Assembly: GCA_032622095.1 (NCBI GenBank)
Contig: CP136065.1
Span: 247,565,474-247,629,473 of the forward strand
DNA length: 64,000 nucleotides
Direction of reading: 5' to 3'
Source: Siphonodentalium dalli
Taxonomy: Eukaryota; Mollusca; Scaphopoda; Gadilida; Siphonodentaliidae
Positions 1-15,000 of this stretch are shown here, piece by piece. The translations under genes were made by a program, and so were the position numbers. How positions within the stretch are numbered: the stretch's first letter is position 1; each line of letters begins with the position of its first letter. The notes beneath the pieces are model-generated. The model had not been told where the DNA came from and ran no database searches. It saw only the letters and a list, made by a program, of their open reading frames with translations.

Positions 1-48
1 ATCAGGTTTATTTGATTCTTCTGGTTGCTTTGGAGCGGTCTCTTGGGC
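1..48 (-). CDS. PCM1: PCM1 coding exon 15 (partial, cut by window edge)
   Basis: Acceptor caaacag at 49-55, then 16 codons in phase 0 (AQETAPKQPEESNKPD), open to position 1. The phase agrees with exon 14. Short, so supported by splice site and phase only. Confidence 0.7.
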
Positions 49-3000
49 CTGTTTGAAAATAACAAATTGTATAGAAATATGTATCCTGAAGTGAAAACCT
101 GGTAAACATTCTAAGAAACATAATACTGTGAATGGCTTTAAATTCGTTGGTATTAATGTTCGTGGTCCAGCCATTTATGACTTTAACGTGGGTTCGTAAA
201 TATGTGGGTCCGCCGGTACTTGGGTCCGCCGGTACTAACTATTGCTTCCAAACCCCCAAATAATTACAATCAAGTCCAACGAATAGAAGTGCAGACACAT
301 AACCTAGGTGAAATTCACTCTCTTTTCATAACATAACTCCCTAGGCGATGAATGTACATCGAGTCAATAGTTACATGTACCTCCCGCTTGACATTCTCAA
401 AATGGCGCCCGCGATAGTTTTGAAGATAACATTTTTTCGTGGGGTTTTTAATTTGGTTGTCATCAACAACCAAGAAAACCATGAAAATTGAACCACCACG
501 AATAAATGTACTTTTACAGTAGAATAAAAATCGGGCATGACAGATTTTTTAACTTATGAGTGACAAAGTCTGCCATTTGCAATAACAATTTATTTTATGC
601 AGGAAATTATTTATGCTATCAGAATAAGCTCCCACAGGATGTGTACAGAGGCAAGGCTTGGTGTTTTGTCTATGATAGCATATATCATGGCCAATGTTGA
701 CGATGTTGATTATCGTCAGTAACAACAGTTAGTTACAAATGGACAAAGTGTTCTTGGTATATTAATCAAATTTGTTGAAAAATCAAAATGAATATAATGG
801 CTGATTATGACAAGATGCGGCCGTATTTATATTTTATCTCATTCTAAATAAATTCCGAAAGCGAAACCAGCTGAACGCGCATGCACACAGGTAATGTACC
901 TTCGTACTATTGAATAAGCGTACCAATTTAATTAGCGGTCTGTTGTCTTGGTGAAATTGATTGAACAATGGCGACTTCACAGATAATTAGAGCAATGACA
1001 CGTTGTTTTTACAGCAGTTATTGTGTTGGTGTGGGCTCTTTGTTTTCACAAAAAATGTCAAAACTAAACACTAATTCGCTAAAAGTTCACGGTGGTGGTT
1101 TATTGTCACCACCAGTTTAAATCAACTTATCACACATAATGAGCCGTCGGGAAAATGACAACTCAGAGTTGAATATAGACCAGAATATTAAACATAAAAT
1201 ATCCCCAGTCTACAGCAAAGCCGACAAGAGCTCAGCGTCAAGTATGTCAAATCTACTGTCAACAACATTTTAAAAAACCGTTAATCACCATAAAATTTAT
1301 CGTTTCCGTGTTTCCTGGTTTATATATACATATATGTATGTCTTATTGTAACATGTTTTATCTATTGCAATTTATGTTTTATTTGGTAGTTTATTAAATA
1401 AAGTTTAATTAATCAAGGAGGTGTTCGGCTCGCAATAACTCTTACTGACGGTGGCAATATATTCCAATGGTTGTGCGATTTTCTGTAAACCGAACACCTC
1501 TCTAAACCGAACAGAAGGACCGCTGCGAAGGTTGTTCGGTTTAGAGAGGTTTTACTGTATACTGCTTACAAGAAGAGCATTTTCTAGTTCTCTTTTGTTA
1601 AGAGTCATGCTGACAGGAAAAACTTACCGGATGGACATTTAGTTTTCTTTTTACTTAACATACCACTCGGAAATTGAAAGTAATCTTACCGAGGGAGAAT
1701 TTTCTAGTTCTCTCTTCAGTTCCATTAGTCTATGTCTTTCCATCTGCAGACCTGACAGTTGCTTCATGTGTTCCCGCAATTTTGCCTCAAACTGTTCCCT
1801 GAAAACGTAATTTTTTAAATTAATCTATAGTGTTACTATAACTACAACTCCAATTTTGTCTTGATTTTCATTTCAATACAAACTGTGATAGTCAATGAAT
1901 ATCATTTTATGTAATGCATTAAATTCTGTTCCAGTTCAGAATACAATAGTACTTTTTATTTTAGCTCATCCCATGCAGCATATCTGCAATTCTGAAAATG
2001 TGATTGATCAAAATATTAACAGGCAGGAATATTTTTCAACGGTGGCAAATGTTAGTTTCTGACCCCAAAGTTCAACAAATAATTGTGTAATTTTGAGCAG
2101 AGTGCTATTGAACAAATAAAATGAGGCCATCCCAAATGTTCTCTCGGTGAAAAATCATATAAAGAATGCAGTTGTTGACAATGGGGCTAGAACCTGGAAT
2201 ATGTCTTTAACGTCAAAAGAGCAAAGTATTAAATGAATTAAGGCCAAACTTTTTTATTTTACTGCTTTACGGATCCGCCGACCCTGTTTTCTGTGGCCGG
2301 ACAAGGAAATAAAAATAAAATATAATTTTTATATTTATTTTCACAGCCGACCTTAGCTGTTTCTGCTTATCAGTAACAAATTATCTAACCACATTTCACT
2401 GGTGATTAAAGATGCCTAGGACACCACCAACTATAGATATCTCTGGCTATAATTACTTTTAACTACATCAAAGCTGAAAACTGACAAGTCATCTTGAGTT
2501 TATAACTGCCACCAATATACCTGTATGCTTTCTATAAATCTTGACATCTCTTTAAAACTTTAAATGGCCTTTAGAATACATGTTGTATTCCTGGGAATTT
2601 ATGGTGATCTTTATGACTGAAGACCAATAACAGTCCACAAGGTTCTTAGATAGGAATGACAAGCTAATGAGTATGTTCAGTGTGGGTTTGCTCAAGTTAC
2701 ACTTTCGCTATTTATCACTACCACTAATCTCACCATTCCCATGTGTTTATTAACCCTCTCTATACTAAATACTCATTGACCAGACAAGTAGATTTCTTAG
2801 GAAATGTTCAGATAATAAGTTCAACAAGTTCTAAACTTATTATCTGAACATTTCCCACCAACTAATAGGAATCCTTCTGCACATATATTATCTGTCGGCT
2901 ACTTATTTTTCCATGACATCCATCCAGATGAATAATGGACTTTTTTAATGTATACATTATAACTGAATGGGGGAGTCCATTTATTCAATAATTAAAATGT

Positions 3001-6000
3001 TGAATAAAAACAAACTCTTTATTTCTGGATTTTTTCAATATTATTCAATAAGCTGAGTTATGTTTGAAATAATAGTACTGGATTTGAAATTTGTGATATA
3101 CATCCGAAAACTGTTCTCTGTAACATGTAAGTGACTGACAGAGAAATATAAAGACACAATTACCACCTTAGCGAATGTCCAAAAAAAAAAATGGTTCAAG
3201 CATTTTTATTTTTTTTCCGACAAGGTTAAAGTTAAAAAAATCCGTAAAGCATACAAATAAAAAAGTTTGGCCTAAAATTAAACTTGGTATACTTTTCTTC
3301 TAATTGCTGTGGTGGGATTTCTCCTTCACTGAATGATGAGTTGACGCCTGCCACTGCAGCATTTTGCTTGTTCTGTTCTTGTTGCATGCTAGACATATCG
3401 CTGGGAATCTGTGGTCGTTGTTGTTGCAGAGTTAAGATTTCTGCGATTTCAGCTGGAATCGAGGAGGATCGCTGTTGCATGCTACTCAATGAATTCTGTA
3501 GATCCTTTAACATCTTCTTAGCTTCATTCAACTTCCTGTTAGGAATATGAAAACAATGTATTATTTCACCTAAATCTATTGTATAATTGTTTAATTGCTG
3601 ATCAGACCATAATCCTTGGGCCTGGGCTTTTGTATGTTAACATAGGCCAAATGAGTGGGTGTAATCCTAAGGTAATGCATTTTAATCTTAAACCAGACCT
3701 TCGACAGACCTTTTTTGTAGATTTTGTAGATTTTGACAAAAAATTATTTTGCAATTTTGGCCTTCCATCTACACAAGCCTGGAAATAATGTGTCTGACAT
3801 ATGCAGAATGAGGTCCCCAGAGGGTGAATTTGGTGATGCTATCACACACAGTGGCGTACATTGGGCTAGCATCACCAAATTCACCCTCTGGGGACCTCAT
3901 TCTGCTTGTATCTATTGTCAAATTAACATTGTTTTTAGGAACTTTTTCCATTCTGATCAGTTTCTATATCACCTAATTTGCAGAAGATAAAATGCACTAG
4001 AGGTGTGACTGTCCCAATGGGACTAAGGGACTAAGGACATCACCTACTTCAACTGGGGAACTTCAATCTGATCCTAGGTCTCCCTTAGCAGTTGAGGCCT
4101 AAGCAGAATGAGGTTCCCATAGGGTGAATTTGGTGATGCTAGCCCACTGTGGGATAGTCACTAAATTCACCCATTGTGGACCTCATTCTGCAAATGTCAG
4201 AGTAAATTCAGGCTTGGTGTGATAATATCAAGCCTTGAAATAGGGTGTCTGTCATTTGCAGAATGAGGTCTCCAGAGGGTGAATTTAGTGATGCTACCCC
4301 GCATAGGGGGACCTCATTCTGCTGAGGTGTAAGCTGAATGAGGTCCCCAGAGGGTGAATTTAGTGATGCTAGCCCACTATGCGGGGTAGCATCACTAAAT
4401 TCACCCTCTGGGGACCTCATTCTGCAAATGACAGACACCCTATTTCAAGGCTTGATTATCTCACCTGACTTTATCTTGAACGCCGGGATCTTCCATACCA
4501 AGTGAGGGACTAGACTCCTCCGATTGTCGTCAGTGTGATAATATAAACCCACCTGACTTTATCTTGAACGCCGGGATCTTCCATACCAAGCGAGGTCACT
4601 AGACTCCTCCGATTGTCGTCAGTGTGATAATATAAACTCACCTGACTTTATCTTGATCGCCGGGATCTTCCATACCAAGCGAGGGACTAGACTCCTCCGA
4701 TTGTCGTCAGTGTGATAATATAAACCCACCTGACTTTATCTTGAACGCTGGGATCTTCCATACCAAGCGAGGGACTAGACTCCTCCGATTGTCGTCAGTG
4801 TGATAATATAAACTCACCTGACTTTATCTTGATCGCTGGGATCTTCCATACCAAGCGAGGGACTAGACTCCTCCGATTGTCGTCAGTGTGATAATATAAA
4901 CCCACCTGACTTTATCTTGAACGCTGGGATCTTCTTCCATACCCATCGAGGGACTCGACTCTTCTGACTTTGTTTCCTCACTACTGAGAACTGAGGCATT
5001 TTCTTCCTCAGACTCCTGGACTGGTATATTCTGTGTCTTAGCAGTGGTTACCACGGGAACTGATGGCCTGGAACAATTAAATATTGTTAGGTAATCAGTA
5101 ATCACCAAAAATTTATACAAATCAGTCATCAACTCATAAATTGCATAATCAAGGTGACTAATGGGTGAACATCACCAATTTCAACTGGGGAACTTCAATC
5201 TGATCCAAGGTCTCCCAGAGCAGATGAGGCCAAAGCAGAATGAGGTTCCCAGGACCTCATTCAGCAAATCACACACTAAATCATGGCTTGTTTGGTGCGA
5301 CAAATATTTCACTTACCGTTGTAACTGTTACTATCTACGATGTGATTATAATAATTTGAACATTACCTTGGGTTAGGCATTAGAGTGTCTAGATTTTTCT
5401 CCGGCCATGGATCCCTGCCGCCGTTAACCTGAGCAGAGTCTATATTATCAGCTTGGTAGTATCTCACGAGAGACTTCAGTTCATCGAGCCTCGACTTCAC
5501 TTCATGTAATTTCTTCAGCTTCTCTCTCGCATCCAGAACATTTAGCACGTCCTCCGCGACTCCCTCGGTCTCATTAACGTTATCGAGCAAGTCAGTCGTA
5601 TCAATAACGGTGTCAACAGGTTCGCTGGAGACTGGATCTAAAAACATGACGGTTTGGTTTATAGGGGTTGATTTTCATTTAATTCGCTGAGCCATATCAC
5701 ATTGTTGTAAGTGTTGTAGATTGAAAAAAATTAATTTAGGGATGGGAGATGCAACTGGTGTACCGGTGAATCGAGATACAAAATGCTGAGATACATGTAT
5801 CGTATCGGTCATATAATATCGCGTATCTCGATATGCCCAAATGCAGTTTGAACTGTGACCATTTGCAGCTTCTAATGTGTACTCTTAGGTGCCTAATAAT
5901 AATAATTGGCAAATATTTTGGTTGATATATATAATATTTACTTCACTTCATCTCACTTCATCTCAGTGTGCATATGATTTCATGACTGGTTTTATTGATC

Positions 6001-9000
6001 ATTACAGTGACAACTGTCAAGTTAGAAAAAAATATGACGAAATTTCCCTACGAACCATTACCTACTATAACTGAATGCTCCATAGCAGAAGCAGAGAATG
6101 TTTTAATCTAGGCCTCAGCATATTCACCTGAGATATCTAGATATGTATTGCCAGATAATCAAAGAAATGATAACTCTAGAATGGAAAATGGGAACGTCAT
6201 TTGCCCTTCTTTTGAAAGCAGTCATGATGGTGAACATCCATACCAAAAGTCATTCGGATCTGATAAACAATGGCTAAGATATATGTTAGGACGAACAAAG
6301 TGAATCCAAAACAGATATCAAGTCTGCGTGGATCACAATCAAATCGAGAATTGAGGCAGGTATTTCCATATTTGAATTTTTTACCAACTTTTGATCCCTC
6401 GGTCAGCTAGTCCTACTGAGGAGGAACATAACATATTTTGATCAAACCATAGCAGTGCTTATACAAAGGCTGCAGCTAATGATTGGGATAATAGTGTGAT
6501 GTCAAAACACATACTGCAGGCATATGTCTGTATAAATAGTGTAAAGTTTAAACACATACTGTAGGCGTATGTCAGTGTAAATAGTGTTATATCTAAACAC
6601 ATACTGTAGATGTATGTAATAGCGTTAACGTTTAAACACATACTATATGCGTATGTCAGTGTAATAGTGTAACATTTAAATGTATACTGTAGGTGTATAT
6701 GTAACAGTATAAGGTTTAAATGGATCTTAGAGCAAGTAATTAATAGTTAAGTGCATATTAAACTGAAGTAGAAAATCCATGCTTACCATTGTTGAGCTGG
6801 CGATCGAATCGATCTGATCTCAGACCATCGAGTTCCGTGAGCAGCTCGTCCATGCGCTGTTTCTTCTCCTGTAGATCATACAGTTTGTTTTGGAGATGGT
6901 ATTTCTCCTGAGTAACAGACGAAGCTTCAGATTCAGTGTTGTTCTGTCGCTCCTCTAATTTCTGAAAGAAAAACATATACACATTTATTAAATGAGTCGC
7001 TCGCAAAACTACAAAGTAATAATAAATACAACTTATTCTCAAAATGGCTTGATAACATGTGTCTTTACTTATGCATGTCGCTGTGTTTTCAAATATGAAA
7101 TAAAATAACATTGCGTCGGCAATTTGTCAAAATGCCCAATGAACATAACAGATCGCATATACTTAGTAAAAAATTTCAATGTCTGGTACATTTTTGACAG
7201 GTACCAAAATTTTAGTTATTTCCAGGTAGTGTGCAATTGTTGAGCTAAGTAAGGATAGTGTGTGTTTTTTAAGACAATGTAAATTTTAATTTTTTTCGGT
7301 GGCCGTGTGTTATTGAGGTCGGACTTTAAATTTGCACTGTCTCAAAAACACACAATTCTAAAAATTGGCGCCTTGTTCGTTATATAGTCCCAGTCATGTT
7401 CAAAGGGCAACATTCGGCATGTCTCGAAGATGTATATATAACATGCTACTGTGCCATATATCTACTATATATAAGAAAGGATATGTTTACCTGCTGTAGC
7501 CCCATCTCGACCTGTAGATTGTTGAGCCGCTGACGAATCTCCACCAGATCCCGGGGAACATTATCTAACTCTCCGTCCGACTCGGGCTGGTTCCAATTAC
7601 TTTGAGCAGGTTCCGGCTGGTTCCAGTTGCTTTGAGGAGCTTCTGGCTGGTTCCAGTTACTTGGAGACTTCTTTCTCTCACCCTGCTGAGCCACAAACAA
7701 CTTCTTTTGTTCTGCTAAGAAATAAAACACAATAAGTGATGGAAATCATTGATAGATATGCCAAATCTGTTCATATTTAAAAATCGCCATTTTGTTTTTG
7801 ATTCTTTTTTGATTTTTTATTATTATTTTTTGTAAAAGTGAAATCTTCTGCAAATGTGTTTGATGAACTTATTAACAAAACATAAATGTTTTGGAATTCA
7901 AAGAGACTCTCTGTCTGTTTCTCCATTATATACATATAAAGAATTTTCAGTATACTTTTTTTAAGATGACTGAGAGAAGGAATTCAGTAATCAGCGAGTT
8001 GATCAACTAACATTTATGAGTGTGACTGACCTCGAATGACATTGCATGACTAATATTCAAAAAATACATACCTAATGTTCATACAACATCAAAATTTATA
8101 TCCCAAAAATTTTGCAACTTGAAATAAAAAAAAAACAGGAGCACGCCATCGGGGCGTGGCATAATACGCCCGTTTCTGGAGTAGAGTGGGGCATGTAGAC
8201 AGAACCCATATTTGAACTTGATCTGTATACCAAATTTGGTTCAGTTCACTCAATTCAATCTAAAGTTATCATCCAGAAACCGCAAATCAGGTAAATTCTA
8301 AGTCGAAAAGGGGACATAAATCAGTCAAAATCATGCGGACGAAACCCATATTCGAACTTGATCTGTATTTTGGGATGGTAAACTAACATACCAAATTTGG
8401 TTCAGTTCACTTGATTCAATCTAAATTTATCATCCGGAAACCGCAAATCAGGTAAAATCTAAGTTGAAAAAGGGGCATAACTCAATCAAAATCATGCAGA
8501 CGAAACCCATATTCGAACTTGATCTGTATTTTGGTGTGGTACACTAACATACCAAATTTGGTTCAGTTCACTTGATTCAATCTAAAGTTATCATCCGGAA
8601 ACCAAAATCGGACGGACGACGGACAACCCATTTACATAATACGACCGTTTTTTCAAACGGCCGTATAAAAAAGGGCAAAACAGCAACATAAACCATGCAT
8701 ACCAAAATAAAGAAAGTTTGTGGAACAATAGAATGCACATAGAGCTATACTTTTCACACTGAGAAGGATTACATACCTTCAATGGCGTTTCTTGATCTTT
8801 CATCAGCCAATCTGTTCTCAGCTTCCTTCTGGAGAGCTAACAGACTCGCCTGTTTACCCTGCAATGCTCTTAACTGTAATGTAAATGAAAGTTTACCCTG
8901 CAATGCTCTTAACTGTAATGTAAATGAAAGTTTACCCTGCAATGCTCTTAACTGTAATGTAAATGAAAGTTTACCCTGCAATGCTCTTAACTGTAATGTA

Positions 9001-12000
9001 AATGAAAGTTTACCCTGCAATGCTCTTAACTGTAATGTAAATGAAAGTTTACCCTGCTCTTAACTGTAATGTAAATGAAAGTTTCAATGCTCTTAACTGT
9101 AATGTAAATGAAAGTTTCAATGCTCTTAACTGTAATGTAAATGAAAGTTTCAATGTTCTTAACTGTAATGTAAATGAAAGTTTCAATGCTCTTAACTGTA
9201 ATGTAAATGAAAGTTTCAATGCTCTTAACTGTAATGTAAATGAAAGTTTCAATGCTCTTAACTGTAATGTAAATCAAAGTTTCAATGCTCTTAACTGTAA
9301 TGTAAATGCAAGTTTCAATGCTCTTAACTGTAATGTAAATGAAAGTTTCAATGCTCTTAACTGTAATGTAAATGAAAGTTTCAATGCTCTTAACTGTAAT
9401 GTAAATGAAAGTTTCAATGCTCTTAACTGTAATGTAAATCAAAGTTTCAATGCTCTTAACTGTAATGTAAATCAAAGTTTCAATGCTCTTAACTGTAATG
9501 TAAATGAAAGTTTCAATGCTCTTAACTGTAATGTAAATCAAAGTTTCAATGCTCTTAACTGTAATGTAAATCAAAGTTTCAATGCTCTTAACTGTAATGT
9601 AAATGCAAGTTTCAATGCTCTTAACTGTAATGTAAATGAAAGTTTCAATGCTCTTAACTGTAATGTAAATGAAAGTTTCAATGCTCTTAACTGTAATGTA
9701 AATGAAAGTTTCAATGCTCTTAACTGTAATGTAAATCAAAGTTTCAATGCTCTTAACTGTAATGTAAATCAAAGTTTCAATGCTCTTAACTGTAATGTAA
9801 ATCAAAGTTTCAATGCTCTTAACTGTAATGTAAATCAAAGTTTCAATGCTCTTAACTGTAATGTAAATCAAAGTTTCAATGCTCTTAACTGTAATGTAAA
9901 TCAAAGTTTCAATGCTCTTAACTGTAATGTAAATCAAAGTTTCAATGACACTATAGCACAACCTTGATCACTAGCAGAGATACACTTTTAGTAGCACAAG
10001 TTTGATAAATAACAAATATGATTAGAGGGTGTTCACAAGATGAAACAGTTCAGGCTTTTTCAGATCGAAAAAGAACCCTCTTTATTGAATATTAGTGACG
10101 TGATATGCATGAGTACATAGAAGTAAACATTTATTATTAAAAAATTTAATTATGATGCTCTAGATTGCTTAAGTCTGAAATTTGCAGGAGTACTGATTCC
10201 AGATCTACTAATATTGGAAATTTAGAAGAGTAGAAAACTTGAGATGGAACACAGGGATTATCAATATATGTACATTTACTGGTGATTCAAGATCGAAAGG
10301 AGGATATATTAAAACTATAATAGCAATTTTTACCATTAAAGACATTGAAATGAGACAACCCCGTCTTCCTACCTGTTCTTGCTGTCTGACTAGTTTCTTT
10401 AACAGTTCTTCTTGTTGTTTTAATGCTGCTAACTCTGAACCAGGGTCCATACCAGTGGCTCCCTCCAGCTGTCAATGAAAATAGTTTATTACTGGTATGG
10501 TATACTTTAATATGTCTTGCAACCCTTCGATGATGGGAGATGTGCTGGTGCATCATTAAAGATCCTGTGCCAGGGCATTCTCTTATACGCAAGTCTCCCA
10601 TAAGAAGCCTCGCATATATAAAAGAATGCACTGGCTTACAAGGTCAAGGTAAATATTGTTAGACCAATACGTGTATTCTCTTAAATATTCTCTTATGGAA
10701 GACTCCCATATATAAGAGTATGCACTGACACAGGGTTTTTGCTAAATTTCAGGAAGCTCCCGTCCTCAAACGGTTAACAGCATTCAGCAGAATAAGACAA
10801 ATAATGCATTTGGAAGTAAATTTGTACTCAGAAATAAAATGACCACCTTAGCAGACAACTGAATATCACAACAGTCAGACATGCAAAACAAATGTAAATA
10901 TATAATTAAGTGAGAGTATATAATGAACAACAGAAATGTTCATGCAACATATATAGGTATCATCCTAAATAGACACAACAAGAAACTCGACTTACATACC
11001 AAAAGATAAAAAATACCCAACAAAATATGCTCGAGGATTTTAACTTAAACTGACACGGCGCGTTCGAACCACAAAATCATGTATACATAACCTGGTAAGA
11101 GGCATCTCAAATTATACCTATGTGGAGATTTCAAGCAAATTTGTCCATATAGTTTCGATAAATTTAAGATTGTTTCATTCGTGCTGGTTCAACTATAGAA
11201 CATGGGAAAAAAATCTAGGGCTGTATTCGCTCTGAAACATTTGTGGTACTTCATAATTTTGATGATTAAAACTAAGAGAAAGCAGTGTGTGAAGTTTTTT
11301 TTTAATCGTTTCATGTTAAGATAACACAAAAAACCTTTTCCATTTCCGATTCCAGAATTTTGGCACCATTTTTGTACGTGGGCCCATACATTATGTTCGA
11401 ATTTGTATTTTTTCTGATATCAATTTCATCTTTCTGGGAAATATAATGCTTAGAAAGGTAGTTCAGGCATTTATCAACCTATTTTGATAGTGGGAAAATT
11501 CAAAAGTGAAAATTATTAGATGCAAATCTGTAGCGCAAACCACCATGTGGCTTTAACACCAAATGAATTTATTCATAAATAACTTTATCTTACATGCATT
11601 GTCAAGAAAATACCAAAAGGGAAAACAAAATTGCCTGAGAATTTTAATTTGAGACTAAATGGATTTGCTTTATAAGAAGTTTGATTTTACAAATCATGAA
11701 AATGTCTGGAAAAAATAACTTGGTAATTTTAACAACACACCAAATGGGTGAACTTCGATTATATGTCATGAGATACAAAAAAAAAACTTTGATAGTGCCT
11801 TAGGATTTGTAATCCATGTATCTTCGGAATTTGATGTGATCCTTCTGTGTTCAATAAACTATTTTCCCATTGCAGTAACTAAACAATGTGTATGAGCATT
11901 GAGCAATGAAATTACAGCCCTGTTAATTAGCAAGAATTTGCCTAGACTAAAAAATTGCCTAGGACAGAAGTTTTACCTTGGCGAAAAAGCCTAGGATCTA

Positions 12001-15000
12001 CATCGAGGAATATTCACATATATGTTGTATAAAATTTATTCATAATTTTGGAGCTTGGAAACAATATCACATACTTTGTTTGGATCTAGTTTAAAATAGT
12101 CGATTTCCAATTCACAATAGTCTCTGTTAATAGTCTCTTAATTTCATGTTGTTATCAGACTTGCCACAATGCAAAACCAATGCAACACCAACAGCAATTT
12201 GAATAAATTTAGCACAAAATATAAAAGGCCGCTCGGCCACAGTGTCCCCCGAACCGGTGGCTTCATTTGGAGCGTTGTTTGCGCATAAAAATTGGCATGG
12301 CAGAACACGAAATCGAATTTGATCTGTCTTTTGTGCTAGTAAACCAAATTTAATTTCATTCAGTACACATTTACTAAAGTTATCATCCGGAAACCTCAAA
12401 TTGGCAAACATTCTTAGTCAAAAAGGGACATAACTCTGGTGAAAATTGGCGGGCGGAACCCGAATTCGAACTTGACTTGTGTTTTGCTGGGAGAAAGACA
12501 CATACCAAATTTGGTTTAAATCTGATTAACTCTACTAAAGTTATCATCCGGACAGCAACTTTCGGGGTTTTATATGTCGGGTCGGCGGACAAAAAAGGGC
12601 CATAACTCTCGCAAAAATTATCGGATTAAACCGAAATTCGAACTTGAGCTGTATTCTGATATAAGTAATTCACTAAAAAACGTGTTTTGCATATAAACAA
12701 TCCAAAATCAAGTTATCATCCGGAAACAAAAAAACAGAAGAAAAGGTGAATTTTCTATGTCGAAAAATGGCATAACTCTGCCAAAAATGGTCGGGCAGAA
12801 CCCAAGTTCGAACTTGACCTGTGTTTTGCTGGGAGAAAGTAATATACCAAATTTGGTTTGAATCCGATTAACTCTACTAAAGTTATCATCCGGAAACCAA
12901 CTTTCAGGGGTTTTCTAAGTCAAAAAAGGGCCATAACTCTCGCAAAAATGGGCGGAGCAAACCCATATTCGAACTTGACCTTTATTTTGGTCTGATAAAC
13001 TCACATATGAAATTTGCATTTGATCTAATAACCGAAACTAAAGTTATCATCCGGAAACCATTTCCGGACACACGGACGCATGGACGGACACCGGCTATTT
13101 TAATAGTCCCCCGAATTTTTTTTTTTTTCGGGGGACAATAAGCGGCTTCTGACATTTGCCTCAGCTCTGCTGATAACCAACACTAATTAGCAGGGCTGAA
13201 ATTACGACTTCAAATTGTTATACCTGATTGAGTCCGAACTCCCACTCGGGCGACCTGACATCGGTTCGATCCACAACCGTGTCATCCATGTTGTTGTTGG
13301 AATCATTGTTGCTGTCAGATCTATCAAGCACGCCTAATTTATCTTCGATAATCGGCCGTGATGACGAGCTCTGTGTACCCTCCTACGCCGGCAGCAGAAA
13401 TGGAGGAATATGTTATCATATCAACCAAAACGAGTTTATTCTGTGATGGGAACAAACCAGGGGAGAGATGTATGAAGCTTGTGTATTATACACGTTCTTT
13501 TTCAATGATAAAACATTGCCTGTGTATCCTCATGCCGCGTTTTTGGGCGATTCGTTGTATGTATCAGTTGATAAAACAACATTTGTCTTATAGGCCTGCA
13601 CATCGTGAACATGTGATTCAGGGTTGTTTTGATTGACTGTATATAAAGTCTATGTGTAACAAAACCAGAAATCAAAACTCCGAAAGCAAAAAATAACGTG
13701 CAATTTCCAATGAGAAGAGCATCTATTGTTGCAATTTTCATGAAATATTAGATTATGTCACACAACTGTAACATCAACTCAGCGATACAAACTGTTAATC
13801 TCAATGCCAGTCAAACACCTACGGTTTATAGCAAATGATGATCCTATCAAACAATCATGCCATAATTTCACCCATACAGAGCCCCAGACAAACATGAGCA
13901 GACGACACTCTTCTATATGCTTCTATATATGTGTGGGGCTCCCTGCAGGGTAATGTTTTTTATTTTATGTCCTAAAAATTTTAAGAAACATTTATTTAAA
14001 AAAAATGATAAAAAATTGTTAGGCCAATGCATTCTCTTATATATGCGAGGCGACCTATGGTCGACTCGCATATATAAGAGAATGCATTGGCACAGGGTAA
14101 AAAATCCCGACTTACGACTGGATTTGATATGCAGAATGAAGTCCCCAGAGGGTGAATTTAGGGACGCAATCCCGCATAGCAGGCTAGCAATACCAAATTC
14201 ACCCTCTACGGAACCTCATTCTGCTTGGGGCTCATCTTCTCTGGAAAGATTCTTTATTATAAAATTTCTAAAGAAACTTAGATTCAAATTCATTTTTAGT
14301 TTAGTTTCTCGATATCCCCAAATTGGCAGACGACACATTGCATATTCGAGGTTCCCCAATGGGTGTACATCATAATATTCACCTTTTGGGAACTTCAATC
14401 TGAGTCTATGTCTCCCATAGCAGATAAGGCTTTGCAGAACGAGGTCCCCAGAGGGTGAATTGCGGGATAGCATCACTAAATTTACCTTGTGGGGACCCCA
14501 TTCTGGAAATGACAGGCACACAAAACTCAGGCTTGATGCCAATGTATGCAATGGAGTCCACAGATACAGGCACAATACACAAACACTATTTTGCGTGTGC
14601 ATTGCTTGAGTATATGCCGAGGATACCAAGGCTCAAAATAAGAGGCCGGTCACGGCCATTGTCCGACGTACTATAGCTTATGTCCAGTGCACTTCTGTAT
14701 CTGTCGGACATTTTGTCCAATGCAATTCTTTAAACAATCTATATCTGTCCAAGGAGCCACTTCTGGCCAAATAGGACATTGAAAGTAAAAAATACTTTTT
14801 TTTAAATTTCAGATCAATTCATAGTGAATATAATTATATCGAATTGCATGTGTATCTATTAATCGATGTAAAGTTTTTGAACTAGGGTTTTTCCTAGGTG
14901 GCAATTGGATGCTCACTAAAATGTGTGCATCATTGACGAATAATAAGTTGATTGGAAATTTAAATACTGTCTCATACAGTACATCTGAAAATTTGACAGG

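Noticed and set aside
8874..9950. CRISPR-like repeat array
   Set aside because: Animal genome, no spacers (units are directly adjacent), no cas genes.
9026..9967. Two overlapping 300-residue open frames, one on each strand
   Set aside because: Both are the 33-bp array translated; the 11-residue period is exactly the DNA repeat and continues across a PCM1 intron.
13917..14375. 152-residue open frame
   Set aside because: It reads through a family-B hairpin and a family-A palindrome inside a PCM1 intron.
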